Below, one piece after another: positions 1 to 7,034 of a DNA stretch of 7,081 nucleotides. This stretch comes from Solobacterium sp. (GTDB taxonomy: Bacteria; Bacillota_I; Bacilli_A; Erysipelotrichales; Erysipelotrichaceae). A program made the position numbers and the translations under genes. The stretch covers positions 1-7,081 of the forward strand of contig JAFWCP010000193.1 of assembly GCA_017536845.1 (NCBI GenBank), in the 5' to 3' direction. The number at the start of each line of letters is the position of its first letter. Positions within the stretch are counted from its first letter, which is position 1. Below the pieces are notes generated by a model. That model had not been told where the DNA came from and ran no database searches. It saw only the letters and a list, made by a program, of their open reading frames with translations.

Positions 1-287
<287 letters not shown>

Positions 288-293
288 CTATCT

Positions 294-323
294 ATTATAA
301 TTCGAGTATGACATCTGTCACAA
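294..323 (-). promoter_or_regulatory. Predicted sigma-70/SigA promoter for the GH1 gene
   Basis: On the minus strand there is a perfect -10 box TATAAT (299-294) preceded by TTGTGA (323-318), four of six matches to TTGACA, with an 18-base spacer. Transcription would start near 287, giving a leader of about 27 bases before the ATG at 260. The spacer contains the dyad at 309-320, so a repressor bound there would block polymerase. Confidence 0.7.
309..320. promoter_or_regulatory. Perfect dyad TGACA-TC-TGTCA, candidate operator
   Basis: A 5-2-5 inverted repeat sits inside the spacer of the predicted leftward promoter and overlaps three bases of its -35 box. Position and symmetry fit a repressor operator for the beta-glucosidase gene. 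The cognate regulator is not in the window and the family cannot be named from the site alone. Confidence 0.4.
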
Positions 324-325
324 CA

Positions 326-340
326 GTAAATGAGATTTAC
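326..340. promoter_or_regulatory. Perfect dyad GTAAAT-GAG-ATTTAC with a third half-site, candidate operator
   Basis: A 6-3-6 inverted repeat lies just upstream of the leftward -35 box, and the half-site GTAAA recurs at 344-348, giving alternating GTAAA / TTTAC / GTAAA at 326, 336 and 344. Its place between two divergent transcription units suggests a regulator site serving one or both. No convincing rightward -35/-10 pair was found beside it, so the rightward promoter is unassigned. Confidence 0.35.
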
Positions 341-381
341 AGCGTAAAAAAACCTGAAACATGAAGAGAAGGGAGTTTATG

Positions 382-450
382 ATGCTGTATTCTGGCACTC
401 CGGTATTCGTAAGAGCCGTTCGGAATACGAAAAAAAATGTTAAACTATAA
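382..450 (+). CDS. Putative 22-residue leader peptide coupled to the MATE gene
   Basis: A short ORF begins MLYSGTPVFV, ends KKNVKL and stops with TAA at 448-450, two bases before the GTG start of the MATE gene. AAGGGAG at 369-375 places its GGGAG core six bases before this ATG. An adjacent in-frame ATG at 379 is three bases from the core, and a further in-frame ATG at 361 has no good site. The peptide is basic towards its end (two Arg, three Lys). The MATE GTG has no properly spaced ribosome binding site, so ribosomes finishing this ORF may reinitiate there. The peptide has no recognised homologue; its reality rests on the binding site and stop/start spacing, and it could be chance. Confidence 0.4.
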   Translation: MLYSGTPVFVRAVRNTKKNVKL

Positions 451-452
451 GG

Positions 453-1805
453 GTGAATAAACTGTTCCGTAAGGGTTTTATCAATGAATTAATCGTGCTG
501 GTTCTGCCCATTGTGCTGCAGAATCTGATTACATCTGCCGTAAGCATGGCGGATGTCGTGATGCTGGGACAGGTGGATCAGACTGCCTTGTCAGCCTCAT
601 CACTTGCCGGGCAGGTGCAGTTCCTGCTGAACATCGTCTATTTCGGCCTGGCTTCGGCCTTAACCATACTCGCATCCCAGTACTGGGGGAAAAGAGATAC
701 GGATACCATTGCCAGGATCCTGGGCATCGGGGTGATCATCTCGATCGGTGTTTCTTTCCTGGCCGGGTTTCTGGCTTTGTGTTTTCCGCAGTATCTGATC
801 CGGATCTGGACCAATGTGCCGGAGCTGGTGGAAGCAGGAGGCACCTACTTACGATATGCTGCATTGTCGTATGTCTTCTGCGGCATCAGCCAGCCGTATC
901 TGGCCATCATGAAAAGCTGTGAGCGGGTGAAGAAGTCAACCTTCATCTCCATCACCGCTTTCTTAAGCAATGTCGTGCTGAACGCCTTGTTGATATTCGG
1001 GCTGTTCGGTCTGCCGAAGCTCGGAATCATCGGGGCGGCCCTTGCGACAACGATCTCCCGGGGCATTGAAACGGTCTTATGCGGTTCTGACTTCCTCACG
1101 CAGAAGATGCTGCCGAAGTCGGTGAAGGTCATCTTCTCCATCCCGAAGGAGCTGGTTACTGACTTTATCCGCTATTCACTGCCGGCCTTATTGAATGACA
1201 TGATCTGGGCCTTGGCATATAACATGAATTCCGTGATCATGGGCCATCTTGGTTCGGACATTGTCGCGGCCAATTCGGTGGCGGCAGTGGCCAGGGACCT
1301 TGTCACCACGGTGGGCTTTGGCTTATCGGCTGCCTCATCCATCATGATCGGCAAGGAAGTCGGGGCCGGCCATACCGACATGGCCCGCAAAGATGCCGAT
1401 TCGGTCATGGTCATCAGCCTGCTGGCCACAATTGTCCAGGGGCTGGTACTGCTGGCGGTGAGCCCGTTTATCCCCGGCATGGTGAAGATTTCGGAAACTG
1501 CCGTCAGTTATTTAAGGGGCATGTTAATGGTAAGTGTGTTCTATCAGATGGGGCAGGTGATCAATACCGTGATGATTGCTTCCCTGTTCCGCTGCGGCGG
1601 GGATTCAAAATACGGTTTACGGCTGGATACCTTAAGCATGTGGGGAGTTGCCGTACCGCTGGGGCTGATTTCCGCCTTCGTGCTGAAGCTGCCGCCGATG
1701 ATTGTATATCTATGCATGTGCACTGATGAGTTCTTTAAAATGCCGTTCGCTTTGTATCATTATTTCAAAACGGACTGGCTGCATAATCTGACGAGGGATT
1801 TCTGA
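453..1805 (+). CDS. MATE-family efflux transporter
   Basis: Inner-membrane antiporter of the multidrug and toxic compound extrusion family, expected to export cationic drugs or metabolites using a Na+ or H+ gradient. The 450 residues and many hydrophobic stretches fit the 12-helix family. Signatures include the first helix LPIVLQNLITSAVSMADVVM (about 18-37) followed by LGQ, the QYWGKRD loop after helix 2 (76-82), the second-half repeat PALLNDMIWALAYN (244-257) with VIMGHLG, and FRCGGDSKYGLRLD near 379-392 with the following W-G-V-A-V-P-L. Start: an in-frame stop at 441-443 excludes anything longer, so GTG at 453 is the first possible start. It lacks a spaced ribosome binding site (only AAGGG directly against it), which is consistent with coupling to the short ORF ending at 450. 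First gene of the cluster. Its substrate cannot be read from sequence; export of a pathway intermediate or inhibitor is possible. Confidence 0.93.
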   Translation: MNKLFRKGFINELIVLVLPIVLQNLITSAVSMADVVMLGQVDQTALSASSLAGQVQFLLNIVYFGLASALTILASQYWGKRDTDTIARILGIGVIISIGVSFLAGFLALCFPQYLIRIWTNVPELVEAGGTYLRYAALSYVFCGISQPYLAIMKSCERVKKSTFISITAFLSNVVLNALLIFGLFGLPKLGIIGAALATTISRGIETVLCGSDFLTQKMLPKSVKVIFSIPKELVTDFIRYSLPALLNDMIWALAYNMNSVIMGHLGSDIVAANSVAAVARDLVTTVGFGLSAASSIMIGKEVGAGHTDMARKDADSVMVISLLATIVQGLVLLAVSPFIPGMVKISETAVSYLRGMLMVSVFYQMGQVINTVMIASLFRCGGDSKYGLRLDTLSMWGVAVPLGLISAFVLKLPPMIVYLCMCTDEFFKMPFALYHYFKTDWLHNLTRDF

Positions 1806-1809
1806 ATAT

Positions 1810-1815
1810 GGAGGG
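1810..1815 (+). promoter_or_regulatory. Ribosome binding site that decides the dehydratase start
   Basis: GGAGGG lies here, with the GGAGG core five bases before ATG at 1820. An earlier in-frame ATG at 1808 overlaps this site and has nothing suitable upstream, so 1820 is the preferred start. Confidence 0.75.
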
Positions 1816-1819
1816 CATC

Positions 1820-3559
1820 ATGAAATTACGCAGTCAAAAACACAGAGAGCTGGCACCTGAACTGGATCCGTTACGGATCGGGACCGGCTGGAAACAGGAA
1901 GATCTGGGCAAGCCGCAGATCTTCATCGAAAGCACATTCGGCGATTCCCACCCGGGCAGCGGCCATCTTGACCGGCTGGTGGAAAAGGTAAGGGAAGGCG
2001 TAAAGGCAGCCGGGGGCTATGGGGCAAGGTATTTTGTGACGGATATGTGCGACGGTGAAAGCCAGGGCACGGACGGCATTAATTACTCACTCTGTTCCCG
2101 TGATGTCATTGCGGACATGATTGAGATTCAGGCCGGCGCAACGCCGTTTGACGGGGCTGTCTATCTAGCTTCCTGCGACAAGGGTGCGCCAGGCAACCTG
2201 ATGGGTCTTGCCAGAAACAACATTCCGGCTGTCTTTGTGCCCGGGGGCACCATGGAAGCCGGACCGGAGATGTTAACCCTGAATGAACTGGGTGTATATT
2301 CCGCCAGGTTTGAACGGGGTGAAATCACAAAGGAAAGGCTGGACTGGGCAAAGTGCAATGCCTGCCCGTCGTGCGGGGCGTGTTCGTTTATCGGCACGGC
2401 TTCCACGATGCAGATCATGGCGGAAGCGCTGGGGCTTGCTTTGCCGGGCAGTGCATTGATGCCGGCTACCAGCCCGGATCTTGAAAACTATGCGTTTGAA
2501 GCAGGCAGGCAGGTGGTGGAACTGGCAAAGAAGGATCTCAAACCTTCAGATCTTGTGACCATGGCCAGCTTTGAAAATGCCATTTATGTCCATGCGGCCA
2601 TTTCCGGGTCGACCAATACCCTGCTGCACCTGCCGGCCATCGCCCGGGAATTCGGGTTTGAAATTGACGGCAGGCTGTTTGACCGGCTGGAAAGAAACGC
2701 CCTGTACCTGCTGAATTTGAGGCCGGCGGGAAAGTGGCCGGCAGAGTGTTTCTATTATGCCGGGGGACTGCCAAGGATCATGGAAGAAATCAAGGATGTG
2801 CTGCATCTGGATGTCATGACCGTGACCGGCAAGACACTTGGCGAGAACCTGGAAGAGCTGAAGAACAACGGCTACTATGAAAAGTGTGATGGCTGGCTGG
2901 CAAAGTTCAATCAGAAATACGGCCTGTCCTTAACCTGGCAGGACATCATCCATCCCAAGGACAATCCCATCGGAAACAAAGGCGCAGCAGCGGTGCTGTT
3001 CGGCAACCTGGCACCGGAAGGGGCAGTCATCAAGCATACGGCCTGCCCGAAGGAAATGCTGCATGCCGTCCTGAATGCCAGGCCGTTTGATTCGGAAGAG
3101 GAATGTCTGGATGCCGTGCTGCATCATAAGGTGGAAAAGGGAGATGCTGTCTTTATCCGCTACGAAGGGCCAAGAGGTTCCGGCATGCCGGAGATGTTCT
3201 ATACCTCCGAAGCCATTTCTTCCGACCCCGAACTTGGCCGGGCCATTGCCCTGATCACCGACGGCAGATTCTCCGGTGCGTCCACCGGACCGGTCATCGG
3301 CCACTGTTCTCCGGAAGCGCAGAGCGGCGGCCCGATTGCATTGGTTGAGCAGGGTGACCTGATTGAAATCGACGTGGAAAACAGAAGCCTGAACATCGTC
3401 GGCATTGCCGGGGAAAGGAAGAGCCTGGAAGAGATTGATCAGATCCTTGCGGAAAGAAGGAAGAACTGGAAGCCAAAGGAGCAGAAGTATAAGAAGGGTG
3501 TGCTGAAGCGGTACACTTCCTCGGCTGTTTCGCCGATGAAAGGAGCGTATATGGAATGA
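1820..3559 (+). CDS. IlvD/Edd-family Fe-S sugar-acid dehydratase (aldonate dehydratase-like)
   Basis: Cytoplasmic Fe-S dehydratase of the family that includes dihydroxy-acid dehydratase (IlvD), 6-phosphogluconate dehydratase (Edd) and pentonate dehydratases. It removes water from a 2,3-dihydroxy acid to give a 2-keto-3-deoxy acid. From ATG 1820 it has 579 residues, typical of arabinonate/xylonate-type enzymes. Motifs: DMCDGESQGTDG (75-86), CDKGAPGN (119-126) with the family's metal-bridging Lys at 121, CPSCGACSFIGTASTM (182-197), GPRGSGMPEM (450-459) and DGRFSGASTGPVIGHCSPEA (481-500) with the likely catalytic Ser at 485. Where IlvD has Cys in N-P-C-N-x-H-L this protein has HPGSGHL (44-50), so Gly46 replaces that cluster ligand. 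The MCDG Cys77 matches the Edd pattern, making Cys77, Cys119 and Cys188 the likely ligands. No other branched-chain amino acid gene is adjacent and the neighbours look sugar-acid related, so valine/isoleucine synthesis is unlikely. Substrate unknown. Its stop overlaps the next start (ATGA). Confidence 0.9.
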   Translation: MKLRSQKHRELAPELDPLRIGTGWKQEDLGKPQIFIESTFGDSHPGSGHLDRLVEKVREGVKAAGGYGARYFVTDMCDGESQGTDGINYSLCSRDVIADMIEIQAGATPFDGAVYLASCDKGAPGNLMGLARNNIPAVFVPGGTMEAGPEMLTLNELGVYSARFERGEITKERLDWAKCNACPSCGACSFIGTASTMQIMAEALGLALPGSALMPATSPDLENYAFEAGRQVVELAKKDLKPSDLVTMASFENAIYVHAAISGSTNTLLHLPAIAREFGFEIDGRLFDRLERNALYLLNLRPAGKWPAECFYYAGGLPRIMEEIKDVLHLDVMTVTGKTLGENLEELKNNGYYEKCDGWLAKFNQKYGLSLTWQDIIHPKDNPIGNKGAAAVLFGNLAPEGAVIKHTACPKEMLHAVLNARPFDSEEECLDAVLHHKVEKGDAVFIRYEGPRGSGMPEMFYTSEAISSDPELGRAIALITDGRFSGASTGPVIGHCSPEAQSGGPIALVEQGDLIEIDVENRSLNIVGIAGERKSLEEIDQILAERRKNWKPKEQKYKKGVLKRYTSSAVSPMKGAYME

Positions 3560-4371
3560 ATAAACCGTTGATGGTATTTCATGTCATCATTGACCGCACA
3601 AAGAAGTATGAAATCCCTGGTAAGGCAAGGATCATTCCGTTTACCGGGTATGTGAAGTCTGATCTTTTCTCCGGCAGCATCCTGCCCGGGGCGTGTGATG
3701 TGCAGACGTATGATGCGGCAGGTGTAAGGCATATGTGCGCAAAGTACATGTTTGAAGGAAAAGACATGAACGGTCAGCCATGCAGGCTGTTTGTCGAGAA
3801 CAACGGCTGGTTTGAGCCGGGTTCAAGACCTGCCGTCTTCCATGCCACGCCGACCTTCATGACCGATTCTGAAGATCTGGCGGAGATTCTGGAAAGACCT
3901 TGCTTCCGCAGTGAAGGCCATCATACAGAGGCCGGGGTGGATATCCATATTTATAAGGTAAGCCGTCAAAAGGAACCGGTACAGGTTCAGGAAGCTGCTG
4001 ATGATTTCCTGAAAGAACTGCAGGCTGCCTATGTCCCGCAGGAGAAGGCCGAAGAAATGATCAGGAAAATCCAGGAACATGCGCCGGTGAAGAAGCTTGT
4101 CTTTGTCTCGCAGAAAGACGGCAAGGCGCATTGCCAGGACAATCCTGACCAGACATTATGTGAAGCGGCGTATGCGGCGGTCAAAGGCAATTACCAGCTG
4201 CTGTTTCTGCTGAATGAAAAGGAAGAGCTGATTGCCCTGACGTATCTGGCCGGCAAGGTGAGAAACATTGAACAGGAAAGCCTTGGCATCCTGATGGAAG
4301 TCCTGCAGCAGTATGGCAAGGCAGACTGGTTTGATCAGCCGGTCATGAAATATCAAAGGTATCGTATTTAA
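3556..4371 (+). CDS. DUF3237-like protein with an extra C-terminal domain
   Basis: 271 residues, no signal peptide or membrane segment, so probably cytoplasmic. Residues about 5-135 match the layout I know for DUF3237: a beta-rich start (VFHVIID), RIIPFTGYV, LFSGSILPGACDVQ (37-50), a Y-MFEGKDMNGQPC-LFVENNG stretch (64-84), FMTDSEDL (101-108) and VDIHIYKV (128-135). Biochemical function of this family is not established to my knowledge. Residues about 140-271 are extra: a charged helical segment (about 145-176), then LVFVSQKDGKAHC and YQLLFLLNEKEELIALTY, which alternate like beta strands, and a final helix. I do not recognise this part. The start ATG at 3556 overlaps the dehydratase stop, with AGGAG at 3541-3545 ten bases upstream, so the two are probably translated together and the protein may act on the same substrate or product. 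A later ATG at 3571 is possible but would clip little. Confidence 0.75.
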   Translation: MNKPLMVFHVIIDRTKKYEIPGKARIIPFTGYVKSDLFSGSILPGACDVQTYDAAGVRHMCAKYMFEGKDMNGQPCRLFVENNGWFEPGSRPAVFHATPTFMTDSEDLAEILERPCFRSEGHHTEAGVDIHIYKVSRQKEPVQVQEAADDFLKELQAAYVPQEKAEEMIRKIQEHAPVKKLVFVSQKDGKAHCQDNPDQTLCEAAYAAVKGNYQLLFLLNEKEELIALTYLAGKVRNIEQESLGILMEVLQQYGKADWFDQPVMKYQRYRI

Positions 4372-4382
4372 AGGAGAATGCT

Positions 4383-5294
4383 ATGGAACTGAAGAAATGG
4401 ACGTATGAAGAGTATCCGGCTTATGTCAATGACAGCCTGCCGGTGCTGAAGACAACCGGTGAAGAAGTGGCGGTCAGGTATATCAATGATGTGGTGTACT
4501 GCACTGTTGACGGGGTTGACCTGCATCTGCAGATTCTTGTGCCGGCGTCAAGAAACCATCCGGCCGATATCTATCCGTGTGTGGTGTATGTACAGGGTTC
4601 AGCCTGGATGAAGCAGGATGTGCATGCCGGTGTGCCGCTGGTCGCAAAACTGGCGGAAAGAGGGTTTGTCTGTGCCATCGTGGAATACAGACATTCCGGC
4701 ATTGCCCACTACCCGGCGCCGATTGTTGACGCAAGGAATGCTGTACGTTTCCTGCGTATGCATGCGAAAGAATACAGGCTGGATCCGGATCAGATCATCA
4801 TGGCCGGAAGTTCTTCCGGCGGCCATACGGCAGTGTATGCCGGTTTCCGTCACAATGACGATACGGAAGAAAACCTCTTCCCCGGCGTCAGTGCGGAGGT
4901 AAAGGGAATCATCAATTACTATGGTTCGACAAGCTTCATGTTTGACTACTGCAATCCTTCCACGCCGACCCATCTTACCCTGGACAGCCCGGAAGGCAGG
5001 GAAGCAGGCTGTGACTTAAGCAAAAACGAAGAAATGAAACGCACGATGTCGGCGGAATGCAACATCCATGAGGATACCGTGATTGCGCCGATGCTGATAT
5101 TCCATGGAACCAAGGACAGTACGGTGCATCCGGAATGCAATGTGCGGCTGTATGAGCAGATGAAGAAAACCGGCCATGATGCCGTCATGTATCTGCTGGA
5201 CGGGGCGGCCCACGGCGGTGCGGATTTCTGGGCACCGGATGTCATTGATATTGCAGAGAAATTCATCAGGAAATGTCTGGAGGGTGAAAAGTGA
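4383..5294 (+). CDS. Alpha/beta hydrolase, carbohydrate-esterase/lipase type
   Basis: 303-residue alpha/beta hydrolase resembling the BD-FAE / Abhydrolase_3 esterases that cleave acyl or feruloyl esters on sugars. There is no signal peptide, so it would act in the cytoplasm on imported material. The nucleophile elbow is AGSSSGGHTA (141-150) with Ser144 in G-S-S-S-G. HGTKDSTVHP (241-250) supplies the acid Asp245 and GAAHGGADFW (274-283) the base His277, completing a triad in the usual order. YPAPIVDARNAVRFLR with LDPDQIIMAGSSSGG is characteristic of this group. Unusually, the oxyanion-hole motif after the VVYV strand reads QGSAW (71-75) rather than HGGGW. Ribosome binding site AAGGAG (4371-4376) overlaps the last base of the preceding TAA and sits six bases from ATG 4383. 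The end overlaps the next GTG start by four bases. It could instead be a peptidase- or lactonase-like relative; the actual ester is unknown. Confidence 0.88.
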   Translation: MELKKWTYEEYPAYVNDSLPVLKTTGEEVAVRYINDVVYCTVDGVDLHLQILVPASRNHPADIYPCVVYVQGSAWMKQDVHAGVPLVAKLAERGFVCAIVEYRHSGIAHYPAPIVDARNAVRFLRMHAKEYRLDPDQIIMAGSSSGGHTAVYAGFRHNDDTEENLFPGVSAEVKGIINYYGSTSFMFDYCNPSTPTHLTLDSPEGREAGCDLSKNEEMKRTMSAECNIHEDTVIAPMLIFHGTKDSTVHPECNVRLYEQMKKTGHDAVMYLLDGAAHGGADFWAPDVIDIAEKFIRKCLEGEK

Positions 5295-6901
5295 AACTGA
5301 CATTGGAAGGAATCAAAGACCGTCAGGCCTTTGAACATGCCGGCATTGTCTTACCGGCATATGACGCAGAAGAGATTGTAAAGAATACATTGGAACATCC
5401 GAAATAGGTCCATTTCGGCATCGGCAATATCTTCCGCATCTTCATCGGCGGCATCGCCCAGAAACTGCTGAATGAAAAACTGATGGATACCGGCATTACG
5501 TGTGTGGTGACCTTTGACTTTGAGGTGGTTGATAAAGTCTATCGCCCTTATGACAACCTTGCCCTGGCAGTCACTCTGCATGGCGACGGCAGCAGTGACA
5601 AAGAGGTCATTGCTTCCTTGTGTGAGGCCATTGCGGCCAGGAAGGGTGATGAACAGGCAAGAAAGAGGCTGGTGGAAATCTTCACTGACCCGGGCCTGCA
5701 GATGGTCAGCTTCACCATTACCGAAAAGGGTTATGCCTTACGCAACGCGGCGGGGGAATGGTTCCCGTTTGTCAAAGAGGATATCGAAAACGGCCCGACA
5801 GCAGTGAATTCCGCCATGTCGTTAGTGACGGCACTGCTGTTTGAAAGATTCAAGGCAGGAAAGTATCCCCTGGCCCTGCTGTCTATGGACAATGTCTCGC
5901 ATAACGGTGAGAAGTTAAGAAACGCGGTGATTGAGATTTCTGAAGCATGGTGCGCAAAGGGCTATGTCTCGGAAGACTTTGTCACATATGTCAAGGATGA
6001 AAAGACAGTGGCATTCCCCTGGTCGATGATTGACAAGATCACGCCCCGTCCGAGTGAAGATGTCGCAGCCATGTTAACAGAGCTTGGTGTTGAGAACATG
6101 GATGTCATCATCACCGACAAGCGGACGTACATTGCCCCGTTTGTCAATGCCGAAGGCCCGCAGTACCTGGTTGTTGAAGACAGCTTCCCCAACGGCCGTC
6201 CGGCCCTGGAGAAAGCAGGCGTGTACATGACGGACAGAGATACCGTCAATGCTTCAGAAAGAATGAAGGTCACCGTGTGTCTGAATCCTCTGCATACCGC
6301 CCTGGCGCCGTACGGCTGTGTGCTGGCGTATACAAGGTTCTCGGACGTCATGAAAGATCCGGAAATGTTAAAGCTTGTTCATCTGGTAGGACCGGTGGAA
6401 GGTATGGCGGTAGTAAAAGATCCCGGCATCCTTTCTCCGCAGGCGTTTATTGATGAATGCATCAATGTCCGTTTCCCCAATGCCTATATTCCCGATACAC
6501 CCCAGCGGATTGTTGTCGATACCTCGCAGATGGTAGGCATCCGCTTCGGTGAGACGATCAAGGAATACATCGCCAGAGATGGCGACGCGAAGCAACTGCT
6601 CGGTATCCCGTTGGCGATTGCCGGCTGGCTGCGTTACATGCTCGCGGTGGATGATGACGGCAATGCGTTTGAGCTGTCGCCGGATCCCATGAACGATGAA
6701 CTGCAGGAAATTCTGAAGGATATCGTCATCGGCAGGCCGGAAACGCTGACAGACCAGCTGAAGCCGGTACTTTCCAATGTGAACATCTTCGGTTCAGATT
6801 TATACAAAGCCGGCATCGGCGATCTGATTGAGGACATCTTCAGACAGGAGATCGGCGGCATCGGCGCTGTCCGCAGCACCCTGCAGAAGTATCTTGGGTA
6901 A
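5291..6901 (+). pseudogene. Mannitol dehydrogenase / fructuronate reductase (UxuB-like) family gene interrupted by an in-frame TAG
   Basis: Long-chain NAD-dependent polyol/hexuronate dehydrogenase family, which interconverts for example D-fructuronate and D-mannonate. Frame is intact from GTG 5291 to TAA 6899-6901 (536 residues if codon 39 is read as an amino acid), a full length for Bacillota members. GGAGG at 5279-5283 is seven bases before the GTG, which overlaps the hydrolase stop. Codons 37-51 read P-K-stop-VHFGIGNIFRIF: the nucleotide-binding G-x-G-N-x-x-R loop with a TAG (5405-5407) where the family has Trp. Later motifs are intact: SMDNVSHNG (198-206), FPWSMIDKITPRP, VEDSFPNGRPALEKAGV, and MKVTVCLNPLHTAL with Lys326, Asn332 and His335 as likely catalytic residues. 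The only sizeable fallback start, ATG 5483 (472 residues), has no ribosome binding site and loses the nucleotide loop, so it is unlikely to give active enzyme. A mannitol- or altronate-type substrate remains possible. Whether the stop is real, suppressed or a sequencing error cannot be decided here. Confidence 0.85.
5405..5407 (+). other. In-frame amber codon (TAG) replacing a conserved Trp codon
   Basis: Codon 39 of the oxidoreductase. TGG to TAG is a single G-to-A change. The flanking residues P-K and V-H-F-G are in the same frame and the ORF stays open for 497 codons afterwards, so no frameshift is involved. Confidence 0.9.
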
Positions 6902-6906
6902 CAGTG

Positions 6907-6939
6907 AAAAGGCTTCTGAAACAAGGAAGCCTTTTTCTT
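6907..6939 (+). terminator. Strong intrinsic terminator of the cluster
   Basis: AAAAGGCTTC (6907-6916) pairs perfectly with GAAGCCTTTT (6926-6935) around a 9-base loop, and T's continue to 6939 with one C at 6937. It begins five bases after the oxidoreductase stop. The A-run before and T-run after mean it could also work leftward. Confidence 0.92.
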
Positions 6940-6967
6940 AATCTTTTCCGATGATTTCAGAGGAACA

Positions 6968-6982
6968 GTTCTGAATCAGAAC
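6968..6982. promoter_or_regulatory. Perfect dyad GTTCTGA-A-TCAGAAC
   Basis: A 7-1-7 palindrome in the non-coding tail. A one-base centre cannot form a tight hairpin loop, so a protein-binding site is more likely than an RNA structure. A looser repeat, TTCAGA (6955-6960) with TCTGAA (6970-6975), overlaps it, and a 5-4-5 dyad ATGTA-AAGA-TACAT follows at 6987-7000. No promoter was identified beside these. Confidence 0.35.
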
Positions 6983-7014
6983 GGAGATGTAAAGATACAT
7001 AGGGTTTTCTGTCC

Positions 7015-7034
7015 CTGTTTTCCGGCTAAAACAG
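7015..7034. repeat. Short inverted repeat CTGTTTT / AAAACAG
   Basis: Seven perfect pairs (7015-7021 with 7028-7034) around a 6-base CCGGCT loop. It shares base 7034 with the stem of the next hairpin. The stem is AT-rich and weak, and no function is evident. Confidence 0.4.

Noticed and set aside
403..428. GTATTC/GAATAC hairpin as a rightward terminator or attenuator
   Set aside because: It is only six pairs with a 14-base loop and is followed by A's, not T's, so it cannot be an intrinsic rightward terminator.
419..446. Promoter TTCGGA / 16 bases / TAAACT giving a leaderless MATE mRNA
   Set aside because: Both boxes are poor matches and the inferred start would fall on the GTG itself. Not strong enough to annotate.
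437..460. Seven-codon ORF starting ATG 437 that overlaps the MATE start
   Set aside because: It has no ribosome binding site and its length is easily reached by chance. The ORF at 382 explains the spacing better.
1808..1819. Four-residue longer start (M-E-G-I) for the dehydratase
   Set aside because: This ATG overlaps the GGAGGG site that serves ATG 1820, and no other site precedes it. The shorter form also matches the usual family length.
4618..4902. 94-residue rightward ORF inside the hydrolase gene, and similar long antisense ORFs across the cluster
   Set aside because: They are other-frame shadows of well-supported genes, with no family motifs or ribosome binding sites.
5405..5407. TAG as a pyrrolysine or other programmed recoding codon
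   Set aside because: The position is a structural Trp next to the nucleotide loop, not a catalytic site, and no recoding element or pyrrolysine gene is visible. Mutation, error or general suppression are simpler.
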